DNA of 64,000 nt. It comes from an uncultured Granulosicoccus sp. GTDB taxonomy: Bacteria; Pseudomonadota; Gammaproteobacteria; Granulosicoccales; Granulosicoccaceae. The DNA lies in assembly GCA_947492525.1 (NCBI GenBank), contig CANLNQ010000007.1, positions 124,001 to 188,000 of the forward strand. Direction: 5' to 3'. The stretch's first letter is position 1. The number at the start of each line of letters is the position of its first letter. A model generated the notes under the pieces. The model saw nothing but the letters and a program-made list of their open reading frames with translations. It had not been told where the DNA came from and ran no database searches. The translations under genes and the position numbers were made by a program. Below are positions 16,869-26,333 of this stretch, one piece after another.

Positions 16869-19562
16869 ATGCCTTCATCCAGAGTGGCTACTGCCACCGA
16901 TACAGAAGAACACAAGGCGGACGCTCCCGCTTCCGTAAAGACCAGAGGCCGAGGCATGCGGCAGCTGTTCTCCCTGTTGAATCCGTTTCGCTTTCTGCCG
17001 AAGATGAGCGCCCGGTTTCACATTGCCATCGGCTTGTCCTCCTTTGTCAGTAGCGTGGTGCTGCTGGCCCTGTTTCTCGGTCTGATACCAGATCGTCAGA
17101 GTGCGCAGCTGCGCACCCGAGTGGTGCTCTCGGAATCGGTTGCCACACTGGGCTCAGTGCTGCTGCGCGCAGGCGATATCTCCGGCTTGCGCTCCTCGCT
17201 CGAATTCGTCATCCAGCAGCATCAGGATATGTACCTGATCGAGTTGCAGCGGCGAAGTGGCGGGAGCATCCGTTTTCCATCGCCGCGACCACTGCCTGAA
17301 GGGATTGTCGAAGAGCAGTTGGTGACCGATGATATCAGCGTGCCACTGATGCAACGGGGGCGTGAATGGGGCACCCTTGTCTTTCGCTTTCTATCGATCG
17401 ACAACGAGCCCTGGTACGTGCGATACCGGCAATCCCCGCTGTTCCTGATTGCCTTCATCAGCTTGTGCAGCTTTCCCTTGTTCTATCTGTTTCTGGGCAA
17501 GATGCTCAAGGAGCTCAACCCGTCGGAAGCCGTGCCGTCTCGGGTCAGATCTGCCCTGGACACCATCGCAGAGGCCTTGCTGGTACTGGATGCGCGCGGC
17601 AACATCGTCCTGGCCAATTCCGCGTTTGCCGAGCTGACTGGCAAGGATCCGGAGCTGCTGCTTGGATTATCCGCCAGCGAGTTGCCCTGGCAGAGTGATG
17701 TCATGGATGAAACGCATGTCTGGGATGCCTCGCTGTTCGAAGCCAAGACCACGCGACATGAAAAGATCGGCTTTACCGATGCCTCGGGGCAGGTGCGTGT
17801 CTTCATCGTCAATTGTTCACCGGTCTTCGCCGCAAACGATCAGGTAGGCGGCGTTCTGATCAGCATGGATGATGTCACTCAGCTGGAAGAACAGGAACTT
17901 CTGCTGCGCGAGTCGATGAAGATTGCCGAGGAAGCCAGCCAGGCCAAAAGTGCGTTTCTGTCCAACATGAGTCATGAGATCCGTACGCCGATGACGGCCA
18001 TTCTCGGTTTCACCGAAGTCATGAAGCGCAATAACCGCAGCAGCGAATCGGAGCGGCTGGGCTATCTGAACACCATCGCCAACAGCGGCCAGCATCTGCT
18101 GGAACTGATCAATGATGTGCTTGATCTGTCCAAGGTGGAGTCCGGGGCGATGGAGGTGGAAGAATTGCCCTGCGATTGTGCGTCGATCTCGCAGGACGTG
18201 ATTCGTGTGCTGCAGTCCAAGGCTGATGAGAAAGACATCGATCTGCAGGTGCGTGTTCTCACCGATTTTCCCGACATCGTCATTGCCGACCCGTCTCGTC
18301 TGCGTCAGGTCATTACCAATCTGGTGGGTAATGCCATCAAGTTCACCGATCAGGGGGCGGTGCAGGTGAAGCTGTCGTTCATGGCGGCGGATAAGCCAGC
18401 CGATGCGCGAGTCCGCATCGATGTCGTCGACAGCGGTATCGGCATGAGCGAGGAGCAACAGGCGCGCATATTCGAAGCGTTTACCCAGGCCAGTGCAAGC
18501 ATTTCCAGGCGCTTTGGCGGAACCGGTCTGGGCCTGTCGATCAGCCGGCAATTGACCGAAGCGATGAACGGTACGCTGGAGGTATCCAGTGAGGAAGGGG
18601 TGGGCAGCACCTTTCACGTGGAACTGCCGGTTGCCCATGATGCCTATGAATTGCTCTCTCCCGAGTCGATCATGGCCTCACTCGAGCGCGTCGAGGTTCC
18701 TCGCCAGGTAACCTGGGATCTGCCGGAGAGCCGCATTCTCGTGGTGGATGATGGGCCGGAGAATCGCCAGTTGATGACTGTGATACTGACCGGTCTCAAG
18801 CTTCATGTCACTGTGGCCGAAAACGGCAAGGAAGGTCTTGATGCGGCCGTAGCCGCCATGCAGTCCGAGCCATTCGATCTGATTTTCATGGATATTCAAA
18901 TGCCGGTGATGGATGGGTATGAGGCGGTTGCCGAAATGCGCAAGGCCGGCGTGACGCTGCCCATCGTGGCGCTGACAGCCAATGCCATGAAAGGCTTCGA
19001 GAAAGACATACTTGCCGCCGGTTTCTCGCACTATATGGTCAAGCCCATCGACATGAACCTGCTGGGTGATCTGCTGGCTCGACAACTGGGAGGTGTTCGA
19101 CGACTGGTCGATGTGGATGAGGCGGGCGAAGACGAGTTTATTGCCGATCAGGGCTCATCCGAGGCTTCAGACTCTGGGGTCACTGCCGATTCCTTAGAGG
19201 TGGGGGCTGCACAGGATGATTTTGACGGTGTCGAGCCTGTGTACAGCACACTTCCGGTGCAGATTCCGGATTTCTACGAAGTCGTGGAACAGTTCATACA
19301 GCGTGTACAGGAAGAGCATCTCAGGTTGACAATGGCGATTGAGCAAAATGATGGTGACACTGTCGCTCAGATCGCGCACTGGCTGCGTGGGTCTGGTGGC
19401 AATGTTGGCTACGGTGGCTTTGCCGAACTGTGCAACGAGATCGAGGCCTGTGCTCATGGAGACATGTCGCAGTTGCCGGCCCTGGAGGCGCAATTGCAGG
19501 CTTTCACGCGTCAGGTGCTTGCCGGCTGGCACGTGACCCCACGACCCAGTGCCGCCGGCTGA
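16869..19562 (+). CDS. Hybrid sensor histidine kinase (PAS-HisKA-HATPase-REC-Hpt)
   Basis: A multi-step phosphorelay kinase of 897 residues. Two membrane helices (about 51-73 and 190-210) frame a periplasmic sensor domain of about 115 residues. A PAS domain follows (about 230-340), then HisKA with SNMSHEIRTPM (His near 369), the ATPase domain (N-box NLVGNAIKFTD, DSGIGM, FGGTGLGLSIS), a receiver with phospho-Asp in LIFMDIQMPVMDG, and a C-terminal Hpt with His in IAHWLRGSGGNVGY. This is the BarA/TorS/ArcB architecture. ATG 16869 has a GGGAAA stretch upstream; a GTG at 16851 is possible. The next gene starts nine bases after its stop and encodes a receiver-GGDEF-EAL protein, the likely phosphorelay target. 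Confidence 0.93.
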   Translation: MPSSRVATATDTEEHKADAPASVKTRGRGMRQLFSLLNPFRFLPKMSARFHIAIGLSSFVSSVVLLALFLGLIPDRQSAQLRTRVVLSESVATLGSVLLRAGDISGLRSSLEFVIQQHQDMYLIELQRRSGGSIRFPSPRPLPEGIVEEQLVTDDISVPLMQRGREWGTLVFRFLSIDNEPWYVRYRQSPLFLIAFISLCSFPLFYLFLGKMLKELNPSEAVPSRVRSALDTIAEALLVLDARGNIVLANSAFAELTGKDPELLLGLSASELPWQSDVMDETHVWDASLFEAKTTRHEKIGFTDASGQVRVFIVNCSPVFAANDQVGGVLISMDDVTQLEEQELLLRESMKIAEEASQAKSAFLSNMSHEIRTPMTAILGFTEVMKRNNRSSESERLGYLNTIANSGQHLLELINDVLDLSKVESGAMEVEELPCDCASISQDVIRVLQSKADEKDIDLQVRVLTDFPDIVIADPSRLRQVITNLVGNAIKFTDQGAVQVKLSFMAADKPADARVRIDVVDSGIGMSEEQQARIFEAFTQASASISRRFGGTGLGLSISRQLTEAMNGTLEVSSEEGVGSTFHVELPVAHDAYELLSPESIMASLERVEVPRQVTWDLPESRILVVDDGPENRQLMTVILTGLKLHVTVAENGKEGLDAAVAAMQSEPFDLIFMDIQMPVMDGYEAVAEMRKAGVTLPIVALTANAMKGFEKDILAAGFSHYMVKPIDMNLLGDLLARQLGGVRRLVDVDEAGEDEFIADQGSSEASDSGVTADSLEVGAAQDDFDGVEPVYSTLPVQIPDFYEVVEQFIQRVQEEHLRLTMAIEQNDGDTVAQIAHWLRGSGGNVGYGGFAELCNEIEACAHGDMSQLPALEAQLQAFTRQVLAGWHVTPRPSAAG

Positions 19563-19571
19563 TCATCAACC

Positions 19572-21386
19572 ATGTCAATGGATGAATCCTCACAGAAGCG
19601 TGATAGTGATCGTCCCGCTGTATTGATGGATGCGCAGACGCGCAAGCTGATGGCGGGCTCCAAGATCATGATGGTCGATGATGAGCCGATCAACATGCGC
19701 GTGCTGCAGCTGCATCTGACAGCACAGGGCTATGGACGCTTCGTCAGTGTGACCGATTCCAGGCTTACCATGTCGACCATTCGCAGTGAACGACCCAGCG
19801 TTCTGCTGCTGGACCTGAACATGCCCGATGTCTCCGGGCTCGAGATTCTCGAGCAAGTACGCGCCGACCCCGAGCTGAAGCAGTTGCCGGTAATCGTGCT
19901 GACCTCATCCAGCGATCCGGAAACCAAGGTCGAGGCCTTGCAACTGGGAGCAACGGATTTTCTGCCGAAGCCTGTGGATGCCAACGAGCTGGCGCTTCGC
20001 ATGAAGAACACCATCGTGGCCCGCGCCTATGAGCAACGTCTCAAGCACTTCGATGCACTGACCAATCTGCCCAACCGACTCTATTTTTCTCGATTGGTGC
20101 AGAAGCTGATGAAGACATCGGAGACCGCAAATGGCCGATTCGGCCTGTTGCTGTTCAACATCAATCGCTTCAAGTCGATCAACGATACCTTCGGTTCAGA
20201 GCAGGGTGACGATGTGTTGTGGGCCTTCAGTCAGCGCATGCAGGTGGTCTTCGATCATGCCCAGGGTATCTCCCCCCTGCGCCGCGAAACGCTGAAGACC
20301 CACTGTATCGCTCGGCTAGGGGGAGCGCGATTTGGCGTGCTGGTGCAGCTGGGCAAAGGCCTGGTCGATGAGGCCGTGGTGCAGGACTGGCTGCCTCCGC
20401 TGATTGCCGAGTTGGAGAAGCCCTTTGTGGTCGAGCAGCAGGATGTCTATGTGTCCACCAGCGTGGGTATCTCGGCCATCGATGACAATGCCCGGACAGT
20501 GGAAAACCTGATCAACAATGCCGAAACGGCCATGCGCCGAGCCAAGGAGCAGCAATCCCCGAGTTATGCGCTGTATTCATCCGACATGATGTCGGCGGCC
20601 CGGCGTGCCCTGCTCATGGAGAATGCCATGCGAACGGCGTTGGTCAATGAGGAAATGGCGCTGGTGTACCAGCCCAAGGTGGATGTGCGCAGCGGTCTGA
20701 TCAGCGGTGCTGAAGCGCTGCTTCGCTGGGAGAACCCGGAACTGGGCTTTGTCTCTCCGGTGGAATTCGTGCCGGTGGCCGAGTCCACGGGCATGATCGT
20801 GGCGATCGGTCATTGGGTTCTGGAGAGTGCCTGCCTGCAGGCCATCGTTTTTCGTCGCGAGTGCAACCCTGATTTCAAGATGGCCGTCAATGTGTCGATC
20901 CGTCAGTTGTACGAAAAGGGCTTTCATCAGTCGGTGGATGAGATTCTCAAGCGTACCGGTTTGCCGCCGGAGGCTCTGATCATCGAGCTGACGGAGAACA
21001 TGATCATGGACGATGTGGAGGCCAATATCGGCAAGCTGTCGCAGCTGCGCGATCTGGGTGTCTCCATCTCGGTGGATGATTTCGGCACAGGCTACTCCTC
21101 GTTGAGCTATCTGCAACGCTTTCCGATAGACCAGCTGAAGGTGGATCGCTCATTCATCATGGAGATCGAATCGGCGGACGAAAAGGCGCCGATCGTCAAG
21201 GCCATCGTATCGCTGGCACACGATCTGGAGCTCAGTGTCGTGGCAGAAGGCATCGAGGAGCAGGTGCAGCTGGATCACATCAGCAAACTGGGTTGTGAGG
21301 AATATCAGGGGTACCTGAAAAGTCGTCCGATCAGTGCCGAAGCTCTGCAGCAGCTGATGCTCGAAGATATGAAGAAATGTGCCTGA
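19572..21386 (+). CDS. Response regulator with degenerate GGDEF and intact EAL domains
   Basis: A 604-residue regulator of cyclic di-GMP. The receiver (about 30-150) has the acidic pair MVDDEP, phospho-Asp in LLDLNMPDVSG and Lys in FLPKPVD. In the middle domain the GGDEF signature reads GGARF (within IARLGGARFGVL), so cyclase activity should be lost; it may bind GTP as a regulator. The EAL domain looks catalytic: GAEALLRW, NVSIRQL, ELTENMIMDD, VDDFGTGYSSLSYL, DQLKVDRSF and VVAEGIE carry the metal-binding and catalytic residues. Expected activity is c-di-GMP hydrolysis controlled by phosphorylation from the hybrid kinase nine bases upstream. Start ATG at 19572. Confidence 0.93.
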   Translation: MSMDESSQKRDSDRPAVLMDAQTRKLMAGSKIMMVDDEPINMRVLQLHLTAQGYGRFVSVTDSRLTMSTIRSERPSVLLLDLNMPDVSGLEILEQVRADPELKQLPVIVLTSSSDPETKVEALQLGATDFLPKPVDANELALRMKNTIVARAYEQRLKHFDALTNLPNRLYFSRLVQKLMKTSETANGRFGLLLFNINRFKSINDTFGSEQGDDVLWAFSQRMQVVFDHAQGISPLRRETLKTHCIARLGGARFGVLVQLGKGLVDEAVVQDWLPPLIAELEKPFVVEQQDVYVSTSVGISAIDDNARTVENLINNAETAMRRAKEQQSPSYALYSSDMMSAARRALLMENAMRTALVNEEMALVYQPKVDVRSGLISGAEALLRWENPELGFVSPVEFVPVAESTGMIVAIGHWVLESACLQAIVFRRECNPDFKMAVNVSIRQLYEKGFHQSVDEILKRTGLPPEALIIELTENMIMDDVEANIGKLSQLRDLGVSISVDDFGTGYSSLSYLQRFPIDQLKVDRSFIMEIESADEKAPIVKAIVSLAHDLELSVVAEGIEEQVQLDHISKLGCEEYQGYLKSRPISAEALQQLMLEDMKKCA

Positions 21387-21424
21387 CGCTGCGATAGACT
21401 GTCTGCCACCTGCCTGGTGGAAAG

Positions 21425-22636
21425 ATGGTCTGTTGGATGGAATTTCAGTCTGAGCGCAGTACGGTTCTGGATACGCATGCTCGTCGATTGATCGATGCGC
21501 AGCAGTTCGGCGGAGTGAGCTGGTGCATCGAGCAGCATGGCCGGGTCGTGGCCGAGGGAAGCGTCGGGCATCGGGATCGTCAAGGTTTGCAAGCCATGAC
21601 AGCCGACACCCTGTTTCGTCTGTATTCGATGACCAAACCCGTCGTGTCCGTGTACTGCCTGCAATTGATCGAAGCGGGTCTGTTGCAACTGGATGATCCG
21701 GTCAGTCGCTTCATTCCGGAATTTGCCGATCAGCTTGTGCTGGGTGGGGATGGATCTCTTCAGCCACTGCAGCGCGCCCTGACCATCGAGGATCTGCTGA
21801 CCCACCGCTCGGGACTTTCCTATGATTTCCTGCCTGGCTGCAAGGTGGCCGAGCGGTATCGTGAGGCGGGTTTCGCCGCCGATGGCTCGCGCTCCCTGCA
21901 GGATCTGTGTGTGGCACTGGCAGGCTTGCCATTGGCACATCAACCGGGGACGCACTGGTATTACAGCTATTCCACGGATGTACTGGCCGGCGTTCTTGAA
22001 CGAGTGGCGAACAAGCCTCTGGGCGCCTGTCTGCAAGAGGCCTTGTTCGAGCCGCTGGAGATGCAGGAAACAGGCTTCCGGGTGAGTGAGGAGAATCGCT
22101 CACGGCTGGCGCAGATGTTCGGTCAGCGCGAGCTGGGTGAGCCGCCATCGCCGGGTGCTAGCGGCACCTTGCCCTCCAATACATTACGGCCGATGGATGT
22201 CGAGCGCAGCTATCCTTCCGATAGCGACGAGTTCGCTCGTGGCGGCATCGGCTTGTATTCCAGTGTGCAGGACTATCGTCGGTTCATGGGGCTGCTCATG
22301 CACGGCAAGGCAGCGTCAGGTAGAACGATGTTGTCCAGACCCATGCTCGAGCTTGCCCGGCAGAACCGTCTTCGCGACACCCAGATGCCGATCACCATCG
22401 GTGACAAGGCCTATCCGGGTTATGGTTGGGGTCTGACGGGTCGCGTCATGGCCGATACCTCTGCTGCCCTGCGCTTGAGCTGCCGTGGCGAGGGCGGCTG
22501 GGCCGGGGCTGCATCCACCTATTTCTGGGTGGATCCCGCCAATCGCTTCAGCGGGATCGTCATGGCTCAGTATCTGGGTTCGGAAGTCAGTCTGGGGCCC
22601 GATATGCAGGCATTGGCCTATGCCGCTCTCGGTTGA
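21425..22636 (+). CDS. Serine hydrolase of the beta-lactamase / penicillin-binding class C family
   Basis: A 403-residue hydrolase. The active-site motif is SMTK (Ser-x-x-Lys) in LFRLYSMTKPVVSV, followed by the usual LLTHRSGL and a Tyr-x-Ser motif in YYSYSTDVLAGVLERV in place of Tyr-x-Asn. The pattern matches esterases and DD-peptidase-like enzymes of the class C beta-lactamase family (EstB, AmpH-like). No signal peptide is visible, so the product is probably cytoplasmic and more likely an esterase than a resistance enzyme. It starts 39 bases after the c-di-GMP gene; an alternative start is 21437. The substrate cannot be told from sequence. Confidence 0.85.
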   Translation: MVCWMEFQSERSTVLDTHARRLIDAQQFGGVSWCIEQHGRVVAEGSVGHRDRQGLQAMTADTLFRLYSMTKPVVSVYCLQLIEAGLLQLDDPVSRFIPEFADQLVLGGDGSLQPLQRALTIEDLLTHRSGLSYDFLPGCKVAERYREAGFAADGSRSLQDLCVALAGLPLAHQPGTHWYYSYSTDVLAGVLERVANKPLGACLQEALFEPLEMQETGFRVSEENRSRLAQMFGQRELGEPPSPGASGTLPSNTLRPMDVERSYPSDSDEFARGGIGLYSSVQDYRRFMGLLMHGKAASGRTMLSRPMLELARQNRLRDTQMPITIGDKAYPGYGWGLTGRVMADTSAALRLSCRGEGGWAGAASTYFWVDPANRFSGIVMAQYLGSEVSLGPDMQALAYAALG

Positions 22637-22770
22637 GAGCGACCGGGGATCGAGGCAAGCCTCTGACGTGCCACATGCCCGCTGCGTGTCGGGCGATGCA
22701 GGTACGAGTTGTCATGTTCCATCAGCAACAGCACGATCGGTGAGCTGAAGCATGCGCCGTCTGCGACGAA

Positions 22771-23901
22771 TCAGCTGGCCTGTCCGGTCTTGAAACGCGG
22801 TTTCATGGCAGCTGCGCGTTCGGCCGTTGCCTTGTCCTGTTGTGCTTCTGCCTGCCGGTCTCGCTGGGCATCGGCTTCCGGCCAGCCCTGGCAATGCTGC
22901 TCGATCAGTCCGCCGAGGAAGGCGATATGGTCGGGTCGGTCATTCAGGCAGGGGATGTACTGAAAGCGTTCGCCGCCATTCTCCTCGAAGTACTCCTTGT
23001 TCTCGCCACAGATCTCCTCGATGGTTTCCAGGCAGTCCGCCGAGAAGGCCGGCGACATGATATCGATAGACTTGATGCCTTCGCCCGGCAGCGCCTTCAT
23101 CGTGTCATCGCAGTAGGGGCGCAGCCATTCTTCGCGCCCGACGCGTGACTGGAACACCACGCGGATCTTGTCGGCGCCGATACCCAGCTCCTCGGCCAGC
23201 AATCTGGAGGTCTTGTGGCACAGACAGAAGTAGGGGTCGCCGTTGAGTACGTAACGTTGCGGGATGCCGTGATAGGAGGTCACCAGCAAGTCGCCACGAC
23301 CGTTTGCCTCCCAGCTCTCGCGGACGCTGTCTGCGAGGGCGCGAATGAAGGCGGTGTGGTCACAGAACTGATTGATGAACCGCATTTCCGGTATCCAGCG
23401 AGTACGCTGCATGCGTTGGGTAACCGCATCGAAGACCGAGGCGGTCGTGGTGCCCGAATACTGCGGGTACATGGGAAGTACCACCAGCCGGCGCACATTG
23501 GCCGCTTCCAGCTCGCTGATGGCGCTGTCGATGGACGGCTGACCGTAACGCATCCCCAGAGCAACCTTGATCGGTTCACCGAATCGTTGCTGCAGATCCT
23601 GTTCCAGAGCGGCGGCCTGCTGGCGCGAGATACTCAACAACGGCGAGCCGCTTTCCTCCGACCAGACTTCCTGATAGGCCTTGGCACTGCGTGAGGGACG
23701 AACCCGCAGGATGACACCGTGCAGGATGATCCTCCACAGCCAGCGCGGCAGTTCGATAATGCGCGGATCGCTCAGGAACTGGGCCAGGTAACGCCTGACG
23801 GGGCCCGTCTCCGGGGCCTCTGGCGTACCCAGATTGACCAGCAGGACGCCCAGTCGCGCCGGAGTACCGTGTTCGTAGTTCGGTGTGCCAATGTATTTCA
23901 T
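22771..23901 (-). CDS. hemH: Ferrochelatase
   Basis: Inserts ferrous iron into protoporphyrin IX, the last step of heme b synthesis. At 376 residues it carries GVLLVNLGTPEAP at the N-terminus, PMYPQYSGTTTASVFD, the catalytic His in LVTSYHGIPQRY, and Glu in SPAFSADCLETIEEI. A C-terminal extension of about 45 Ala/Gln/Lys-rich residues follows the family core. It is single on the minus strand and divergent from pntAA. AGGA lies just before the ATG at 23901. The window also encodes the HemJ oxidase (52305-52733), so two late heme enzymes lie about 29 kb apart. Confidence 0.96.
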   Translation of the reverse strand: MKYIGTPNYEHGTPARLGVLLVNLGTPEAPETGPVRRYLAQFLSDPRIIELPRWLWRIILHGVILRVRPSRSAKAYQEVWSEESGSPLLSISRQQAAALEQDLQQRFGEPIKVALGMRYGQPSIDSAISELEAANVRRLVVLPMYPQYSGTTTASVFDAVTQRMQRTRWIPEMRFINQFCDHTAFIRALADSVRESWEANGRGDLLVTSYHGIPQRYVLNGDPYFCLCHKTSRLLAEELGIGADKIRVVFQSRVGREEWLRPYCDDTMKALPGEGIKSIDIMSPAFSADCLETIEEICGENKEYFEENGGERFQYIPCLNDRPDHIAFLGGLIEQHCQGWPEADAQRDRQAEAQQDKATAERAAAMKPRFKTGQAS

Positions 23902-24162
23902 GAAGTCCTGGATCGTAGCCGGGCAAGGGATCAGAGCACTCTGTTACGCTGATTCTGACGGGTTGGAGCTGCGAAAGAGTGCCATTGCCTCCATGCAGGC
24001 GCCACGCCAGTACCGAGCGGGGCTCTTTCAGGTCCGGTAGTCATATGTCGCTATCCTTACGACTCGGTTCACTCGTATCGAGTCAGTACGGGTAAACTGC
24101 AGCCAATCATCAGTATAACCGTTCGGACACATGCCGATTAGTCAACGCGAAAGAGGTGCGCC
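23902..24162. promoter_or_regulatory. Divergent hemH-pntAA control region
   Basis: This 261-base region must carry both promoters. An inverted repeat GACTCG-N12-CGAGTC spans 24061-24084, with a possible TTCACT -35 (24068-24073) inside it and AT-rich -10 candidates near 24091-24119 for pntAA. A dimeric regulator could bind the repeat. No riboswitch is visible. All assignments are tentative. Confidence 0.3.
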
Positions 24163-25905
24163 TTGTCGCTGATCATCGCCTTACCCCGAGAGCGTCGCTC
24201 CGGCGAACGCCGTGTCGCCCTGGACCCGTCTCGTGTGGAACGACTGCTTCAGGATGGTCTGCAGGTCTGCATAGAGGCTGAATGCGGGCACGCCGCCAGC
24301 TTCTACGATGAGGCCTATCAGGGTGTCACGGTGGTCGAGGACTTTGCAGAACTGGTACGCAATGCCGATATCGTCGTGAAGGTGGTGTGTCCGACGCTGG
24401 AGGAGATCGCCCTGCTGCCCGAGCGTTCGCTGCTGGTGTGCATCATGTCGGCATTCCAGCACGTGGAGGAGCTGCGTGCGCTGCGTGAGCGTCAGATCAC
24501 CGTGCTGGGCATGGATCATCTGCCGCGGACCACACGCGCGCAACCCATGGACGCCCTGTCCTCGCAGGCAACGGTCGCCGGCTACAAGGCCGCATTGCTG
24601 GCCGCCGAGCTGTCACCACGGCTGTTTCCCATGCTGACCACGGCGGCGGGCACCATTCGTCCGTCCAGGGTGCTGGTGGTCGGTGCCGGCGTGGCCGGGT
24701 TACAGGCCATCGCCACGGCGCGGCGCCTCGGAGCCCAGGTGGAAGCCTACGACATTCGCAAGGCGGCCAAGGAACAGATCGAGTCCCTGGGTGCCAGGAT
24801 GATCGATACCGGTGTGGAAGTGGAAGGCGCCGGCGGCATTGCCAGAGCGCTGCGCAAGGACGAAAAACAGATTCAGCACGATGTGCTGGCCGAACACATG
24901 GCGCGGGCGCATGTTGTCATCTGCTCGGCTGCCATTCCCGGGCGGCGTGCTCCGCGCATCATCACCGAGGACATGGTCGATGGGATGTTGCCCGAATCGG
25001 TGATCGTGGACATGGCAGCTTCCACCGGTGGCAACTGCGAACTGACCCGGATCGGCGAACACTACTATCACAACGATACGCTGATTGTCGGACCCCTGAA
25101 TCTTCCCAGTCACGGGGCTGTGCATGCCAGCGAGATGTATGCCCGCAACGTGCACAACATGTTGCAGCTGATCATCACCGATTGCCAGATCGTGCTCGAT
25201 CCTGACGACGAGATCATCGCTCGCTGCGTTCTGATGCACGATGGCAAGGTCAGTCATCCCGAGATCGCCGCGTTGCTGGAGCTGCCGGAAGCCTCCTTCG
25301 GTACCGCCGCTGCCAATGCCGAGGAAATGGCCGACGAGACCGCAGGCTGGCTGAAGGAAGAGGAAGAGCCCAAACCGGAACATCGCAATGCAACTGGCGC
25401 AGATGAGGCGTCGGACGCAAGCACAGGCGGCGCCGCCGCAACGGCCGCCGCCGAGACCGCTGGCTCTTCCACGCCGGCAACCAGGGAGAACCGTGGTGCG
25501 GGGGATCAAGCAGGAAGCCGAGTGCAGGACGCCTCCGAAACGACCCATGCTCATGCGGTCGGCATCGATGGTGGCATTGCCGATGAGCAGGACTTGCGGG
25601 ATCTTGCCGCACTGGAAGGCGCCGATGGCGACGAAATGGTGAAACTTGCCGCGCAGGCGGAGGGGTCACAGGCAGAGGAGGCGGCCGAGGAGCCGCTACC
25701 GCGTGACGAGTTGACGGTGATCGACGGTGTCGGCCCGGCCCTGCAGGAACGGCTCTATTCCTTTGGCTACCGTGAGCTGTGGCAGCTTGCGGAGCTGGAC
25801 GATGACGCGGTGGAGAAACTCTCCGTGCAGCTCGAACTTGCCGATGAGATCAACGAGAAGGATTGGCGCGGACAGGCCCGGCGATTGATGGAGAAGCGTT
25901 CATGA
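24163..25905 (+). CDS. pntAA: NAD(P) transhydrogenase alpha subunit part 1 with helix-hairpin-helix extension
   Basis: NAD(H)-binding subunit (domain I) of proton-translocating transhydrogenase, which drives NADPH formation from NADH. Residues 1 to about 370 are the usual AlaDH/PNT region: ALPRERRSGERRVALDP, the Rossmann loop VGAGVAGLQAIATARRLGA, and IVDMAASTGGN. The family normally stops near 370-380 residues, but here an acidic, Ala/Gly-rich linker of about 140 residues leads to a helix-hairpin-helix of about 65 residues (LTVIDGVGPALQERLYSFGY, ending NEKDWRGQARRLMEK). The same kind of tail is seen on some NuoE and ribosomal proteins. The start is TTG at 24163, supported by AGAGGTG five bases upstream. 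The stop overlaps pntAB (ATGA). The fusion is unusual; the transhydrogenase call is firm. Confidence 0.92.
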   Translation: MSLIIALPRERRSGERRVALDPSRVERLLQDGLQVCIEAECGHAASFYDEAYQGVTVVEDFAELVRNADIVVKVVCPTLEEIALLPERSLLVCIMSAFQHVEELRALRERQITVLGMDHLPRTTRAQPMDALSSQATVAGYKAALLAAELSPRLFPMLTTAAGTIRPSRVLVVGAGVAGLQAIATARRLGAQVEAYDIRKAAKEQIESLGARMIDTGVEVEGAGGIARALRKDEKQIQHDVLAEHMARAHVVICSAAIPGRRAPRIITEDMVDGMLPESVIVDMAASTGGNCELTRIGEHYYHNDTLIVGPLNLPSHGAVHASEMYARNVHNMLQLIITDCQIVLDPDDEIIARCVLMHDGKVSHPEIAALLELPEASFGTAAANAEEMADETAGWLKEEEEPKPEHRNATGADEASDASTGGAAATAAAETAGSSTPATRENRGAGDQAGSRVQDASETTHAHAVGIDGGIADEQDLRDLAALEGADGDEMVKLAAQAEGSQAEEAAEEPLPRDELTVIDGVGPALQERLYSFGYRELWQLAELDDDAVEKLSVQLELADEINEKDWRGQARRLMEKRS

Positions 25906-26333
25906 GCGGTGTAGGCGGTTTGTATCTGGTCCTGTTGGCGGCGGTTGCCGGCTACGTGCTGATAGCTCGCGTACCCTCGATTCTGCACACGCCGATGATG
26001 TCCGGGTCGAATTTCATACACGGTATCGTGCTGGCCGGAGCGATGCTGGCTCTGGGCAATGCCGAGGGCACGATCGAACAGATCATCGGTTTTCTGGCCG
26101 TGACGGCTGCCGCCGGCAATGTGGTTGGCGGATTCGTGATCACCGACCGCATGCTGGCTCTGTTCGATCACAAGTCGCGAGGCCGGCGCAAGAGCACTGC
26201 CTATCCGAATCATGATGGCCCTGCCAGTGAGGATCGCAGACTGCCCGGGGCCAGAAGTCGGCCGCTGGTGCGACCCGAATCGGCGTCGACACCGCACAAG
26301 TCGAACAAACGTTCCACGGGTGGCAAGGCATGA
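25902..26333 (+). CDS. pntAB: NAD(P) transhydrogenase alpha subunit part 2
   Basis: Membrane part of the split alpha subunit. Three or four hydrophobic helices (GLYLVLLAAVAGYVLIA; FIHGIVLAGAMLAL; IIGFLAVTAAAGNVVGGFVITDRML) match the family of about 100 residues. This copy is 143 residues because of a basic, hydrophilic C-terminal tail of about 45 residues. It overlaps pntAA and pntB by four bases at each end, so the three subunits are coupled in translation. Confidence 0.93.
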   Translation: MSGVGGLYLVLLAAVAGYVLIARVPSILHTPMMSGSNFIHGIVLAGAMLALGNAEGTIEQIIGFLAVTAAAGNVVGGFVITDRMLALFDHKSRGRRKSTAYPNHDGPASEDRRLPGARSRPLVRPESASTPHKSNKRSTGGKA

